Shown here in pieces: positions 17,778-27,605 of a stretch of DNA of 64,000 nt; the stretch's first letter is position 1, and every line of letters begins with the position of its first letter. This DNA comes from a virus, in the IMG/VR virus record IMGVR_UViG_3300042317_000390, positions 62,001-126,000 of that record; one strand, given 5' to 3'. The notes under the pieces were generated by a model. That model saw only the letters and a program-made list of their open reading frames with translations, did no database searches and was not told the origin of the DNA. A program made the translations under genes and the position numbers.

Positions 17778-19261
17778 TGGCTAAAAGCGCTTTCGATCAA
17801 GGTAAAAGAGTAAGTCCTAATAATCAGACGATGGGCGGTAAAGCACCAAAGAAAGATCCAAAATATGCTGATCCACCAGCAGTTAAACCAGATGATTCTA
17901 AAAAGTTAACAGACGTTAGAGATAAGTTTGCTCCTAATGCCGATAAAGCAACTTCTGCTTCGGCTGATAAAGGTCAAACTGATCTTCCTTCTATTATGCA
18001 GATGGTAGATCCACAAGGTAACGCTCAGCAGTTTCCACAGATGTATCAGCAAGCCATGATGATGATTAGTATTCTTGGTATGGGCAGTGGAATGGGCGGT
18101 GGCGGCGGAGGTGGAGGTAACTTCGGTTCTGGCGTAGTTCCGTTTGTCCCATCAGGCATCATTAATGTTCTTGAAGATTCCTTTACTGGTGCTTTAGCCA
18201 TCTTAGTTAGAAGATATGGATTTGAAAGAGTTATTGAAATCCTAGTTATGATATTAAGCAACGGCGGAATTGATAAGATTGATAGCGGTTATAGAAACTT
18301 AGTGTTAAATTCTGTTGCCAATCTAATTAAGGTTGCTCTATATTATGGTCCAGATAATATTCCAGTATCGGTTTATAACGAAGCAATCTTCGGAGCAAAG
18401 ATACCAAACGCAGTTAATTTAATTACAGATGTTCCAGGCGATTGGGTCGAACAGTTTTATACGATAGAAGATGATCCATATCCCGGTTACAGAGAGTTTA
18501 AGCATATGCTACCAAGCTTAAATTCTACAGCTTATGAAAGAATGTGGGTAAAGAGAGAAGTAAAATCATACGTTTATGAATCTGCGCAAGAAGCAATCTA
18601 TTCATACTCTGAAACATCTATTGCTACTTTATTGGATCCATATTTTAAACCAGAAACCATTTATATATTAACGGCTTCTATATTAAATACTATTTTGATT
18701 GATGAGAGTTATAATGTTGAAACGAATACGTTAAATACTACTATGGGTAGTGGTGCAGCAAACCAAAACCAAGGCGGCGGTGGTGGCGGTGGTGGTAATC
18801 TAATGGGTATGATGGGAGGACAACTTCAACAGCTTATGGGATTAATTCAAGGAGAACAGTTACCACAATCTGTATTAAATCAGGGTGAAGTTGGAAAAGT
18901 TCTTCAGCAATATACTAAAGATATGGCACTCAATAATCAAATCTTTGAATTAGGTAAAGGTGCTTTAGGCGGTGGTACGGGAGGTGCTTTAGGTTCTCTT
19001 GGTAATATGGGAGGTCTTTCTAATATTATGGGAGGCTTCGGTTCTGGAGGTGGTGGTATCGGAGGCATATTGGGTAGTCTTGGTGGCGGTAGCTTATTGG
19101 GTAGTTTTGGTGGCTTCGGTGGAAACTCAGGAGGCGGCGGTGGTGGAGCAGGTAGCGGATTCCCTGGTGCTTCTGGTGGAGGTAGTTATTCTGGTGGCGG
19201 TATTAGTTCTGGTGGCTTGAAGAATGTTTCGCAATTATTGAAATTATTAGGAATAAGTTAA
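17777..19261 (+). CDS. Baseplate-region structural protein with glycine-rich segments, 494 aa
   Basis: An N-terminal polar segment with Pro/Lys is followed by a Gly run (MGGGGGGGGNFGSG, ~105-120). A folded helical core (~125-320) contains VRRYGFERVIEILV and YERMWVKREVKSYVYESAQEA. The last ~170 residues are an extreme Gly/Ser-rich repeat region. No family is recognised. It is located between the two gp5 parts and overlaps genes at both ends, so it is very likely a hub/spike component. Glycine-rich tails of this kind can be flexible linkers or sticky assembly regions. Confidence 0.6.
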   Translation: MAKSAFDQGKRVSPNNQTMGGKAPKKDPKYADPPAVKPDDSKKLTDVRDKFAPNADKATSASADKGQTDLPSIMQMVDPQGNAQQFPQMYQQAMMMISILGMGSGMGGGGGGGGNFGSGVVPFVPSGIINVLEDSFTGALAILVRRYGFERVIEILVMILSNGGIDKIDSGYRNLVLNSVANLIKVALYYGPDNIPVSVYNEAIFGAKIPNAVNLITDVPGDWVEQFYTIEDDPYPGYREFKHMLPSLNSTAYERMWVKREVKSYVYESAQEAIYSYSETSIATLLDPYFKPETIYILTASILNTILIDESYNVETNTLNTTMGSGAANQNQGGGGGGGGNLMGMMGGQLQQLMGLIQGEQLPQSVLNQGEVGKVLQQYTKDMALNNQIFELGKGALGGGTGGALGSLGNMGGLSNIMGGFGSGGGGIGGILGSLGGGSLLGSFGGFGGNSGGGGGGAGSGFPGASGGGSYSGGGISSGGLKNVSQLLKLLGIS

Positions 19262-20103
19262 TGGCTGGAAAGAAACATAATAAGAAATTACCAAAGGATG
19301 CGGTAAGCGAACAGGACATAGAACCAAAATACGGTTATGTACACGGAGAGTGGGATGCTCTTGGTGGTCATCATATGACTTATGCTAATCCAGATGAACC
19401 TAAAAAGTTCTTCACTGAAAGATTAAAAGCCAGCGGTAGTTATGAGACCACACAACAAGACGATAACGATAAAGAGATTCATACTTCTATGTTTCCAGGT
19501 CAACATAGGGGTTATTATGCTGGAGGAAAGTCTACTCATACAGATGCTCACTTAGATATTAATGCTGAGAAGACTGGTAGATTAGAAGTCGGCGCTGACT
19601 TTGGACACGCTATTAAAAAGAATTATATCAGAGGCACAGGTGGTAAAGAAGTTAAGATTAAGGGCAATGAAGCTCATGTGACATCTCAAGCTTCTGGTGG
19701 TGTTTCCAGTGAAGGTTATAGCCAGACCAAGAGACAGAAGTTTGGCGGTGATCTATTCCAGCACGTAGAACAGAATCACGTTATTATGGGAGAAGGCGTA
19801 CAAGCATCCGTATTTAAAAAAGACGTATCGATGTACGCTGGACAGAACTATGATGTTTATGTAAAAGAAAAAGGAAAAATAGAAACCACCAGTACGTTCT
19901 TGTTACAGACTGGTAACGATGCATCGGTTAATTCTGCTGCTAAGGTTTTGATTACGGCATCAGATGTAGCGAATGTTAAGGCACAAGAAATAAACTTAAA
20001 GGCTGATAGTAAGATCACTCTAACAGTTGGTGGATCTAGTATTACGATTGAAAGTGGAACGATCACAATTAAGGGTTCACAAATTAAGTTCGAACAAGGA
20101 TAA
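19261..20103 (+). CDS. Central spike protein with gp5/VgrG-type beta-helix, 280 aa
   Basis: The C-terminal third (from ~180) shows repeating short hydrophobic/polar alternation ending in SKITLTVGGSSITIESGTI and TIKGSQIKF, the pattern of the triple-stranded beta-helix of T4 gp5 and VgrG. Residues 1-170 are polar with many Gly and His. It would form the trimeric membrane-piercing needle beneath the hub; the tip is provided by the PAAR protein directly downstream. The stop lies two bases before the PAAR region. Confidence 0.8.
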   Translation: MAGKKHNKKLPKDAVSEQDIEPKYGYVHGEWDALGGHHMTYANPDEPKKFFTERLKASGSYETTQQDDNDKEIHTSMFPGQHRGYYAGGKSTHTDAHLDINAEKTGRLEVGADFGHAIKKNYIRGTGGKEVKIKGNEAHVTSQASGGVSSEGYSQTKRQKFGGDLFQHVEQNHVIMGEGVQASVFKKDVSMYAGQNYDVYVKEKGKIETTSTFLLQTGNDASVNSAAKVLITASDVANVKAQEINLKADSKITLTVGGSSITIESGTITIKGSQIKFEQG

Positions 20104-20107
20104 GTGA

Positions 20108-20389
20108 ATGCAAGCACATAGACACGGCGATCAAAGATCTTGTGGCGCTACAACGATTGCCACTCAAAGTTTTGTTACCATTGATGGAAAAGCTTGGGCA
20201 GTAGAAGGCGATCAGAATACGCACGGTGCTGGTGGATTAATCGCAAGTAAAACCTATCTTAAGATTGGTGGTAAGAGTGTGATTGTAGTAACAGATAACG
20301 CCAACCAAGATAATTTATGTCCGTCGCTTGGGGGAGAACACTGTAACCCCAAAGCATCTTCAGGCAGTAGTTTAGTAGACGTAGGATAA
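20108..20389 (+). CDS. PAAR-type spike tip (gp5.4-like), 93 aa
   Basis: PAAR proteins fold into a zinc-bound cone that caps the beta-helix spike. Here: AHRHGD at the N-terminus, C12, alternating short beta segments (FVTIDGKAWAVEGDQ, YLKIGGKSVIVV), H38, and cysteines/histidine at the end (LCPSLGGEHC). Size and position after the spike match T4 gp5.4. The His/Cys set is compatible with metal binding. Starts with ATG at 20108; GGATAAGTG lies upstream. Confidence 0.85.
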   Translation: MQAHRHGDQRSCGATTIATQSFVTIDGKAWAVEGDQNTHGAGGLIASKTYLKIGGKSVIVVTDNANQDNLCPSLGGEHCNPKASSGSSLVDVG

Positions 20390-20390
20390 A

Positions 20391-20819
20391 ATGGCAATTA
20401 CAAGAGCAGACGCCCTAACAGGCACAAATAAACAGAAAGATTTCTTTTCTGATTTCACATCTAGCTTTGCTAAAACTCCTTTTGGTAATCAGTTAGCAAG
20501 GGTTACAAATGAGCAGTCAGTAAATCAATCTCTCAGAAATCTTATTAAAACTAATCTTGGTGAAAGACTATTTCAGCCATTGATTGGGTCTGATGTCTAT
20601 AATGCTTTGTTTGAACATAATACAGCAGAAAACGCTCATGAGATTGAATTATTGATCGAAAACACTATAAAAAACAATGAACCAAGAGCAAATCTAATAA
20701 AAACGACTGTAAGTATTGATCCTTCTGATGAAAATGCACTTGATATTACAATTCTTTATACTTTAATAAATAACCCAGAACCAATTACTCTTACCGTCCT
20801 ATTAAAAAGAGTCCGATAA
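20391..20819 (+). CDS. 25: Baseplate wedge protein gp25, 142 aa
   Basis: A GPW/gp25-family protein: FFSDFTSSFAKTPFGNQL, SVNQSLRNLIKTNLGERLFQP (in parts; ~44-64, with the conserved E-R-x-F/Q-P turn) and a C-terminal strand region. gp25 bridges the wedge to the sheath and triggers contraction, and is also found in type VI secretion. Length (142 versus 132 aa) is standard. It is followed with a one-base overlap by gp6, as in many contractile systems. Confidence 0.93.
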   Translation: MAITRADALTGTNKQKDFFSDFTSSFAKTPFGNQLARVTNEQSVNQSLRNLIKTNLGERLFQPLIGSDVYNALFEHNTAENAHEIELLIENTIKNNEPRANLIKTTVSIDPSDENALDITILYTLINNPEPITLTVLLKRVR

Positions 20820-22642
20820 TGGCAAACAGCTCATTAGTTTTAAGTTCCCTTGATTTTGACACTCTCAAAGGCAACTTCAAAGAATACTTAAAATCACAAT
20901 CAGTTTTCAAAGACTACAATTTCGATGGGTCTAATATCAGCGTCCTGTTAGATGTCATGGCGTATAACTCATATTTGAATTCTTTCTATTTGAATATGGT
21001 TGCGTCAGAAATGTTTTTGGATTCAGCCCAAAAATACAATTCTGTCATTTCACACGCTAAAGAGTTAAACTATACCCCAAGAAGCTCTCATGCGTCTGTT
21101 GCTAATGTCTCTTTTACGGTATCAACTACAGGTATTGGCGCTAACAAGATTACAATTCCAAAGGGAACAAAATTCTCCGGTGTTAATTCTAATGGAACAT
21201 ATAATTTCGTAACCGATCAAACTACAACGTATGTGTCTAGTAATAATTATTACGTTATTGATAACCTTCAAATCAATCAAGGTATATATTTTCAAGATTC
21301 GTTTATAGTTGATTATAACATTGAAGATCAAAGATTCATTTTAACGAACGATGGCATTGATACATCATCTATTACTGTAACTATTTCTGATAGTTCAGGT
21401 GCAAATTCTGTTTCTTATTCTAAGGCTGACAGTTTATTCGGTCTTACAAGCACATCAACCGTTTTCTTTCTACAAGCCGTAGATGGTGGTAGATATCAAA
21501 TTGTTTTCGGTGACGGATTGTTTGGTAGAAAACCAGATAATCTTTCTTCTATAACTGTTAGTTATATTGTCACAGAGGGAACTGATGGTAACGGGGTAGA
21601 TAATTTCAGCATAACTGATAACTTAGGCGTCATCAACGGCGGTAGTGCTACTGTATCTGACATTAATGTTATAACAGCTTCAACCATCGGTGCTAATCAG
21701 GAATCTATTGAATCTATTAGATTCGCTGCTCCTAGAAAATATGCATCACAACAAAGAGCCGTTACTTCGGACGACTATGCATCTCTTGTTGTTAGTGAGT
21801 TCGGTGGACAGATCGATGACGTTATCATCTATGGTGGTCAAGAATTGGAGCCAAAGGAATATGGTAGAGTTGTTGTTTGTATTAAACCTTCATCTTCCAC
21901 TATCGCTCCTGATTATCTAAAAAATCAGATTAAGACGTATTTGAACGATTATATTGTATTACCAAACAGAGTTAAGATTTCAGATCCAGAATATTTCTAT
22001 ATCAAAGTTGATACGGTGGTTCAATATAATTCAAAATTAACTACAAAATATGCCAATGAAATACAAAGCAGTGTTTTGGATGAAATTCTAGCATTCAGTA
22101 AAGCTCATATTGAAAAATTCGGCAATGATTTTAGATATAGTAAGTTTGTAACTCATATTGATGAGACTGACACTAGTATCACCAGTAATGATACAAATAT
22201 CAAGATCGTTAAGAAAATTTCACCAAAATTAAACTTTCAAACATCTTACGATATTCGCTTTAATAATAAACCAGAACAAGAAGGCGTATATAATGGCATA
22301 GCGTATCCAGACGAAAGAGTGTTCACAAGTACAGCGTTTGATTATGTGGATTCATCTGATGTTATTTGGTCTAACTGCTATTTGGAAGACGATGCTATCG
22401 GCAATATCATTTTATATACGTATATAAATGGCGTTAAATACGTAGTAAACTCTGCAATAGGCACAATTGATTATGTAACAGGTCGTGTTATTATAACCAA
22501 CTTGAAAACATCGTCGTATATTAATTCGATAGCGTTGGAATTATCAACACAAAATAAAGATATTATTTCAACTAAGAATATGATCCTATTAATTGAGGCT
22601 GAAGATGTATCCATAGAAGTTATAGAGACGGTAGTAAATTAA
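20819..22642 (+). CDS. 6: Baseplate wedge protein gp6 (baseplate J-like), 607 aa
   Basis: Contains the baseplate-J/gp6 signature VFGDGLFGRKPDNLSSITVSY (in parts, ~236-255) and ESIRFAAPRKYASQQRAVTSDDYASLV (in parts, ~299-322), followed by the beta-rich C-terminal part. gp6 dimers form the ring that changes conformation when the baseplate opens. T4 gp6 is 660 aa. Starts ATGGCAAAC overlapping the gp25 stop. Confidence 0.95.
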   Translation: MANSSLVLSSLDFDTLKGNFKEYLKSQSVFKDYNFDGSNISVLLDVMAYNSYLNSFYLNMVASEMFLDSAQKYNSVISHAKELNYTPRSSHASVANVSFTVSTTGIGANKITIPKGTKFSGVNSNGTYNFVTDQTTTYVSSNNYYVIDNLQINQGIYFQDSFIVDYNIEDQRFILTNDGIDTSSITVTISDSSGANSVSYSKADSLFGLTSTSTVFFLQAVDGGRYQIVFGDGLFGRKPDNLSSITVSYIVTEGTDGNGVDNFSITDNLGVINGGSATVSDINVITASTIGANQESIESIRFAAPRKYASQQRAVTSDDYASLVVSEFGGQIDDVIIYGGQELEPKEYGRVVVCIKPSSSTIAPDYLKNQIKTYLNDYIVLPNRVKISDPEYFYIKVDTVVQYNSKLTTKYANEIQSSVLDEILAFSKAHIEKFGNDFRYSKFVTHIDETDTSITSNDTNIKIVKKISPKLNFQTSYDIRFNNKPEQEGVYNGIAYPDERVFTSTAFDYVDSSDVIWSNCYLEDDAIGNIILYTYINGVKYVVNSAIGTIDYVTGRVIITNLKTSSYINSIALELSTQNKDIISTKNMILLIEAEDVSIEVIETVVN

Positions 22643-22643
22643 G

Positions 22644-25553
22644 ATGGATTCTTATACAGAAAAGTTCATTTCTAATTTTATTGAAAGTCAGTTTCCTCAG
22701 TTCTACCAAGAGGAAGGTGAAACATTTATTCTATTCGTTAAAGCATATTACGAATGGATGGAATCCAGTGGTGATATTTCAGGAGACGCTCATGGCGGAC
22801 CAATTAGAGAATCACGTGAATTATTAGAATATAGAGATATTGATACTACAGTCGAAAAGTTTCTTGAATATTTTCAGAAGAAATATCTATATGGTATCCC
22901 ATTCAATGTTATCGTAAATAAAAGATTTCTATTAAAACACATTATCGACGTTTATAGTTCAAAGGGAACTATTCAGTGTTATAAACTTCTATTCAAGATG
23001 ATTTATAACGAAGACGTTGAAGTTTATCTCCCAGGCAGAGATGTTCTTAGAGTATCTGATGGTATTTGGATTGAACCAAGGTATTTGGAAGTATCTTTAA
23101 CTACCAATCTCTTGGATCTTATTGGTAAAAATATTATAGGTAGTGCATCTAAGACGACAGCTCTAGTTGAGTATATTAATACCGAATACGTCAATAACGA
23201 TGCTATTCAAAAAGTCTATATTTCTAATATATCACCAAAAGGCGGTGAGTTCGTAGTTGGTGAAAGAATCATAGATCAGCGTTACATATCTAATACAGAG
23301 ATTGCATCAGCTTCTCCGCTTATTCTTGGTTCTTTGGATAGTCTAGATGTTTTCAACAGTGGCGTTGACTTCCAAGTTGGTGATATTCTTAAGGTAGCAA
23401 GAAGAGATCCAGGCACTGGCGAACAGATGGCGTTCGGCGTTGATGCTTATGTTATGGTTAAATCTCTTTTTCGTGGTTATGGATCTCTAAACTTCACAAT
23501 TCTAAACGGTGGCTTTGGTTTTATGGCCAATGCTTCAGTGTTTATTTACAAGAACGTATTAGATACTACCGGTAGAGGCGCAGACTTTAACATTAAGCTT
23601 GCTGATACTCAAAATCTAGTATATAATACAGATCCTCTAGTTGGTTATTTGGATCTAACTCTAGATGCTACTGCATATGGATTTCCAAGTAACACTTCTG
23701 CTAATTTATCATCAACATTATCTGACGCTCTTGCGTTTTCGAATGGTCTTTTTGGAAGAATTGCAACTCTAACCAACGTTCAAGCTGGTAATGGATATAT
23801 TGCTCCCGCCAACGTTTTCGTTAGATCAACAATAACGTCTATCAACATACCAGGAAGAGTTACCTATTTTAGAGCAGATGATATTTTAAGTGCGTTTACA
23901 TCTACAATATATGCTAACACTACATCGGTTAACAACACAAGTCATGCTTTATTAATAGCAAACGCAAATACAAATTACGATGTAAACGATTTAGTATTAT
24001 ATCGTGTTCCAACTGGTAATGTTGCTATAACGAATCTTAACCCAAATACATTTTATTACGTTAAGACGACAAATACAACATCTGTGACTTTGAGTAAGAC
24101 GTTAGGTGGTAACGTTATTCAAATTTCAGCTAATACCAATGCTAGTGCCGAAACTCATTATCTACTAAACGATATTGTATATCCAACCACACCATCAGTT
24201 AATGGTTATTCGGTTAATGTTTATGCTAATACAACCAGCGTTAACAACGCAACATATGATATTAAGAGCGCCAGCGCTAATACATATCTAAAGGCAGACG
24301 ATTGGATTTATTACGAAGTCCCATCAGGAAATACTCCAATTGTTGGTCTAACTGGTAATAACATCTATTACATTTATGCCTCTAATAGTTCAGCATTTAG
24401 TCTTACTACAGAACCAGGTGGATCTCAGATTTTAATTACTGAGCCAATAACAACAGCCGGTGAGACGCATACATTCAAGACCACAAGATTTAAGAAGTAT
24501 TTCGCTAATGATGATATTGTTTACCTAACAGCCAATAACTCCAATACAGATACAACTGAATTAGCAGTCATTAGACAAGTTGTTGATGATACTAAGATCG
24601 TTTTATATGGCTATCCTAATAACACGTGCACTGATAGTTCTGTATATGGCGTTGCTCCCGTTATCATGCCAGCACAGTTCGCTATTACTGAAACTGTTAT
24701 GAAGCGTCTAGATAAGACGATTAATGGTATTAACGATAGAATTTTAGCTCTGAACTCAAGCGGTAACAATATTGTCGAGACAGTTAGGGCTATTAATTCT
24801 GGTAAAGCTTACGTTGAAGGCGAGACGGTTCACGCATATAGATATGGTATTCTAAACGTCCCAACTATTGCTAATTCTGGTATTGGTTATGCTAATGGTG
24901 ATACTCTTATTTTCTCTGGTGGTCTTACATCATCACCAGCAAGAGGATCAATTCTAACTAATTCATTGGGCCACATAACTTCAATCAATACAACTGCTGG
25001 CGCTTGGTATGCAGGTTCTGGATATAACTCAGTTCCTTCTGTTACAGTTAGATCTACAAACAGTTTAGCTTATGGCGCAGTTCTTTCAACAAGTATCATC
25101 GAATACGACACTGCTAGTGAGATTAGAGGTATTGTTAGAAAAACGGGTATCGGTAGAGGGTTTGGTTATTGGGGTGTAAATGACAGTGAGTTAAACTCAG
25201 ATAAGCGCATTCAGGATAGTTACTACTATCAAGATTATTCATATGAACTAAAGTCTTCTCTTGCATTAGATAAATATAAAGATATTTTATACACCACATT
25301 CCACCCATCTGGGGCTGAAATGTTTGGTAAATTTGAGCTACAGCCTTCTGTCTTACAAAGTCCAATTACTCTGGTTGAAAGTGGGCCAGCATCTTTCTAC
25401 AATTATACGACCTCGGATAGTACATATGTTACTGTTGATAGTGTAAATATATTAGTAAGTGATTATATTTACGCAAATACATGGTTGACCGTTGATTCAA
25501 CGACTATAAATACAAGTAATGCAACATTAACAGTAGATAGAATAGGCTCTTAA
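22644..25553 (+). CDS. Large baseplate wedge protein (gene 7 position), 969 aa
   Basis: The N-terminus (TEKFISNFIESQFPQFYQEEGETF, in parts; then YYEWME, FLEYFQKKYLYGIP, GTIQCYKLLFKMIY) is a helical wedge-core domain I recall from large structural proteins of cyanophage-type T4-likes, next to gp6 where T4 has gp7. Residues ~430-610 contain two copies of a small beta domain (VLYRVPTGN..YYVKTTNTTSVTL; IYYEVPSGN..YYIYASNSSAFSL) also present in the 989-aa protein and the sheath. A C-terminal region with FHPSG and repeats follows. Direct equivalence to T4 gp7 is inferred from position. Confidence 0.7.
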   Translation: MDSYTEKFISNFIESQFPQFYQEEGETFILFVKAYYEWMESSGDISGDAHGGPIRESRELLEYRDIDTTVEKFLEYFQKKYLYGIPFNVIVNKRFLLKHIIDVYSSKGTIQCYKLLFKMIYNEDVEVYLPGRDVLRVSDGIWIEPRYLEVSLTTNLLDLIGKNIIGSASKTTALVEYINTEYVNNDAIQKVYISNISPKGGEFVVGERIIDQRYISNTEIASASPLILGSLDSLDVFNSGVDFQVGDILKVARRDPGTGEQMAFGVDAYVMVKSLFRGYGSLNFTILNGGFGFMANASVFIYKNVLDTTGRGADFNIKLADTQNLVYNTDPLVGYLDLTLDATAYGFPSNTSANLSSTLSDALAFSNGLFGRIATLTNVQAGNGYIAPANVFVRSTITSINIPGRVTYFRADDILSAFTSTIYANTTSVNNTSHALLIANANTNYDVNDLVLYRVPTGNVAITNLNPNTFYYVKTTNTTSVTLSKTLGGNVIQISANTNASAETHYLLNDIVYPTTPSVNGYSVNVYANTTSVNNATYDIKSASANTYLKADDWIYYEVPSGNTPIVGLTGNNIYYIYASNSSAFSLTTEPGGSQILITEPITTAGETHTFKTTRFKKYFANDDIVYLTANNSNTDTTELAVIRQVVDDTKIVLYGYPNNTCTDSSVYGVAPVIMPAQFAITETVMKRLDKTINGINDRILALNSSGNNIVETVRAINSGKAYVEGETVHAYRYGILNVPTIANSGIGYANGDTLIFSGGLTSSPARGSILTNSLGHITSINTTAGAWYAGSGYNSVPSVTVRSTNSLAYGAVLSTSIIEYDTASEIRGIVRKTGIGRGFGYWGVNDSELNSDKRIQDSYYYQDYSYELKSSLALDKYKDILYTTFHPSGAEMFGKFELQPSVLQSPITLVESGPASFYNYTTSDSTYVTVDSVNILVSDYIYANTWLTVDSTTINTSNATLTVDRIGS
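25505..25512 (+). promoter_or_regulatory. Possible T4-type late promoter
   Basis: A perfect TATAAATA lies in the last 50 bases of the 969-aa gene, 64 bases before the GTG start at 25576. It encodes Thr-Ile-Asn-Thr in the coding frame, so a chance match is possible. Confidence 0.35.
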
Positions 25554-25575
25554 CCGTTAAAATAGGGGATATAAG

Positions 25576-26055
25576 GTGGCTACTCAACAAATCACAATTA
25601 ACGTAGGAACTCCAAATGGTGGCGATGGCGATCCATTAAGAGACGCCATGGTTTCTGTAAATCAGAACTTTTCAAATCTATTCAGCACAGCTATCGTTAA
25701 TACAAACATCACAGTTGGTAACACGTCTGTAAATACTGTTATCAACTCTTCTTCGGTTTCAATTCAGTCCAATAATGGTTTGATTGTTGGCACTAGCACA
25801 AACGGCGCTAATGGCTATACATATCTACCAAATGGGTTTAAGATGAATTGGGGATGGATTTCAGCTAACAGCACTGATGGTAATGCTACGTTCACATCAG
25901 CTTTTACCACCAATGCTTATGTTGTAACGGCTACAAGTAACTCAACAGTAGACACATATCAGGCAGCTGTTGTAGGCACTAACAATACGGTAGCTCGGAT
26001 TAGAACAGCTAATGTTACATCTACAAATGTTTATTGGACAGCCATAGGGTATTAA
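25576..26055 (+). CDS. Small fibre-like structural protein, 159 aa (GTG start)
   Basis: GTG at 25576 follows GGGGATATAAG. The N-terminus (QITINVGTPNGGDGDPLRDAM, in part) is a short attachment segment, then Asn/Thr/Ser-rich NTxxNSSS repeats, and the C-terminus (GFKMNWGWISANSTDG..TFTSAFTTNAYVVTAT...YWTAIGY) is the small tail-fibre end domain often called 'gp53-like C-terminal'. Lying inside the baseplate block, it may be a short baseplate-bound fibre or spike. AT-rich, simple composition similar to the large fibre genes downstream. Confidence 0.65.
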   Translation: MATQQITINVGTPNGGDGDPLRDAMVSVNQNFSNLFSTAIVNTNITVGNTSVNTVINSSSVSIQSNNGLIVGTSTNGANGYTYLPNGFKMNWGWISANSTDGNATFTSAFTTNAYVVTATSNSTVDTYQAAVVGTNNTVARIRTANVTSTNVYWTAIGY

Positions 26056-26060
26056 GAATA

Positions 26061-27590
26061 ATGGGTTTACTGTTACCATCTTATAAAAAAGCAATAATCG
26101 ATGAGTTGTTAGATAACGTATCTTCAAATACGTCATACTATTATGCTTTTGCAGCAAACCCAACACCTCATAACGGTATTATTCCAACTATCTCAAACGA
26201 TGATCAATTAGCCCTTTTTACTAACGATTGGGAAATGATTTTCGGTAAGAGATTATATCCTTCTAATTTTGCACCACTGATTAAAAACAATCAGTGGACT
26301 ATTAATTCTATATATGATAGATATGATAATACTGATAAAAATCTACTAGCAAATAATAATTATTATGTGATCTCTCCTCCAGAATATACCGGTGGTAGTT
26401 ATAACATTTATAAGTGCCTAGATAACGCTAATGGTGCTCCATCTACTATTAGACCAACAACGATTCAATCTTCAACTTTCCAAACTTCGGATGGATATAA
26501 GTGGAGATATTTGACTTCTATCACATACAAGCAGTATGTTACTTTCTCCACTGTTGATTATTGCCCTGTTTACGCTAATGCAGTTACAACTCTATATTCT
26601 AACACATATGCTGGTGTAGAAGTTGTCATGATTTCTAATTCAGGATCTGGATATTCGGCTTATCATAATGGTATCGTTAGATCTGCTAACTCAACGGTCA
26701 TTCAGATTGAAAATTCTGCCAGCGATCAGAACGATCTTTATAAAGGCTCTGCGATTTACGTCTACAATACAATAACGACAACTTCTCAGATTTTCCAAAT
26801 TTCAAGTTATGTTTCTAACAGCGTTGGTAACTGGGTTTACCTTTCAACTGAAGCTAATACAACAAGTATACTTCCAAATGCTACCCAATATAAGATTTCA
26901 CCAAGAGTTGTTTTTGATACTGACGGGTATAGACAACCAGTTGCTTATAGCGTTGTAGATTCTACATCTAATACTATATCTGATATCGTTGTTCTTGATG
27001 TTGGTGAAGATATTTCTAGAGCTTCTATTTCGTTGGATACAAATTCAGGTTCTGGTGCTAATCTTTATGCGATTACTCCCCCACCCGGAGGTCATGGATA
27101 TGATATTCTATCCGAATTAAACGTCCAAGGTATCTCAATTCAATTTACATTCTCTAATAACGAAAACTCAACGATTCCAACAGAAGCCAAGTATAATAAA
27201 GTTGGTATAGTCAAGAATCCACGCATTTTACTTGCTAATACTGATAGAGGTGGTCAATATACTGCTAACACATATAATCAGTTATTAGAAGCTACAGTTT
27301 CTTCGCCTATTGTTTTCACTGTTGGTGATACTGTTACTGGAGAATCCAGTAATGCAGTCGGAAGAGTTGCCTTTTCTAATACCACAGTCCTGTATTTGAC
27401 AGGAGATAAATATTTCATCGATGGTGAAACCGTAACATCTAGCGATGGCACACAAAGCGTAGATATTACAATAACTAACTTAGGCGATGTATACGCAAAG
27501 AATTTAAGACCAATATATATTGAAAACTTGAATAATGTTACAAGGTCTAATACGACAGCAGAATCATTTAAGTTGATAATTCAAGTTTAA
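26061..27590 (+). CDS. 8: Baseplate wedge protein gp8, 509 aa
   Basis: MGLLLPSYKKAIIDELLDNV, YYYAFAANPTP, LFTNDWEMIFGKRLYPSNFAPLI (in parts), YDRYDNTDKNLLANNNYYVI and YNIYKCLDNANGAPST are gp8 hallmarks of the cyanophage-type group. T4 gp8 (334 aa) is a dimer on the outer baseplate; this version is longer because of a C-terminal beta-rich extension (~330-509) with a TVTGESSNAVGRV module. The start at 26061 is preferred to an ATG at 26034 lying in the preceding gene. Confidence 0.88.
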   Translation: MGLLLPSYKKAIIDELLDNVSSNTSYYYAFAANPTPHNGIIPTISNDDQLALFTNDWEMIFGKRLYPSNFAPLIKNNQWTINSIYDRYDNTDKNLLANNNYYVISPPEYTGGSYNIYKCLDNANGAPSTIRPTTIQSSTFQTSDGYKWRYLTSITYKQYVTFSTVDYCPVYANAVTTLYSNTYAGVEVVMISNSGSGYSAYHNGIVRSANSTVIQIENSASDQNDLYKGSAIYVYNTITTTSQIFQISSYVSNSVGNWVYLSTEANTTSILPNATQYKISPRVVFDTDGYRQPVAYSVVDSTSNTISDIVVLDVGEDISRASISLDTNSGSGANLYAITPPPGGHGYDILSELNVQGISIQFTFSNNENSTIPTEAKYNKVGIVKNPRILLANTDRGGQYTANTYNQLLEATVSSPIVFTVGDTVTGESSNAVGRVAFSNTTVLYLTGDKYFIDGETVTSSDGTQSVDITITNLGDVYAKNLRPIYIENLNNVTRSNTTAESFKLIIQV

Positions 27591-27605
27591 AAATAGGGAC
27601 AGGAA

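Noticed and set aside
18100-19230. Glycine-codon repeats (GGTGGCGGT runs) considered as a DNA-level repeat or recombination site
   Set aside because: They are in frame, with mixed glycine codons and serine interruptions, so a Gly-rich protein segment explains them.
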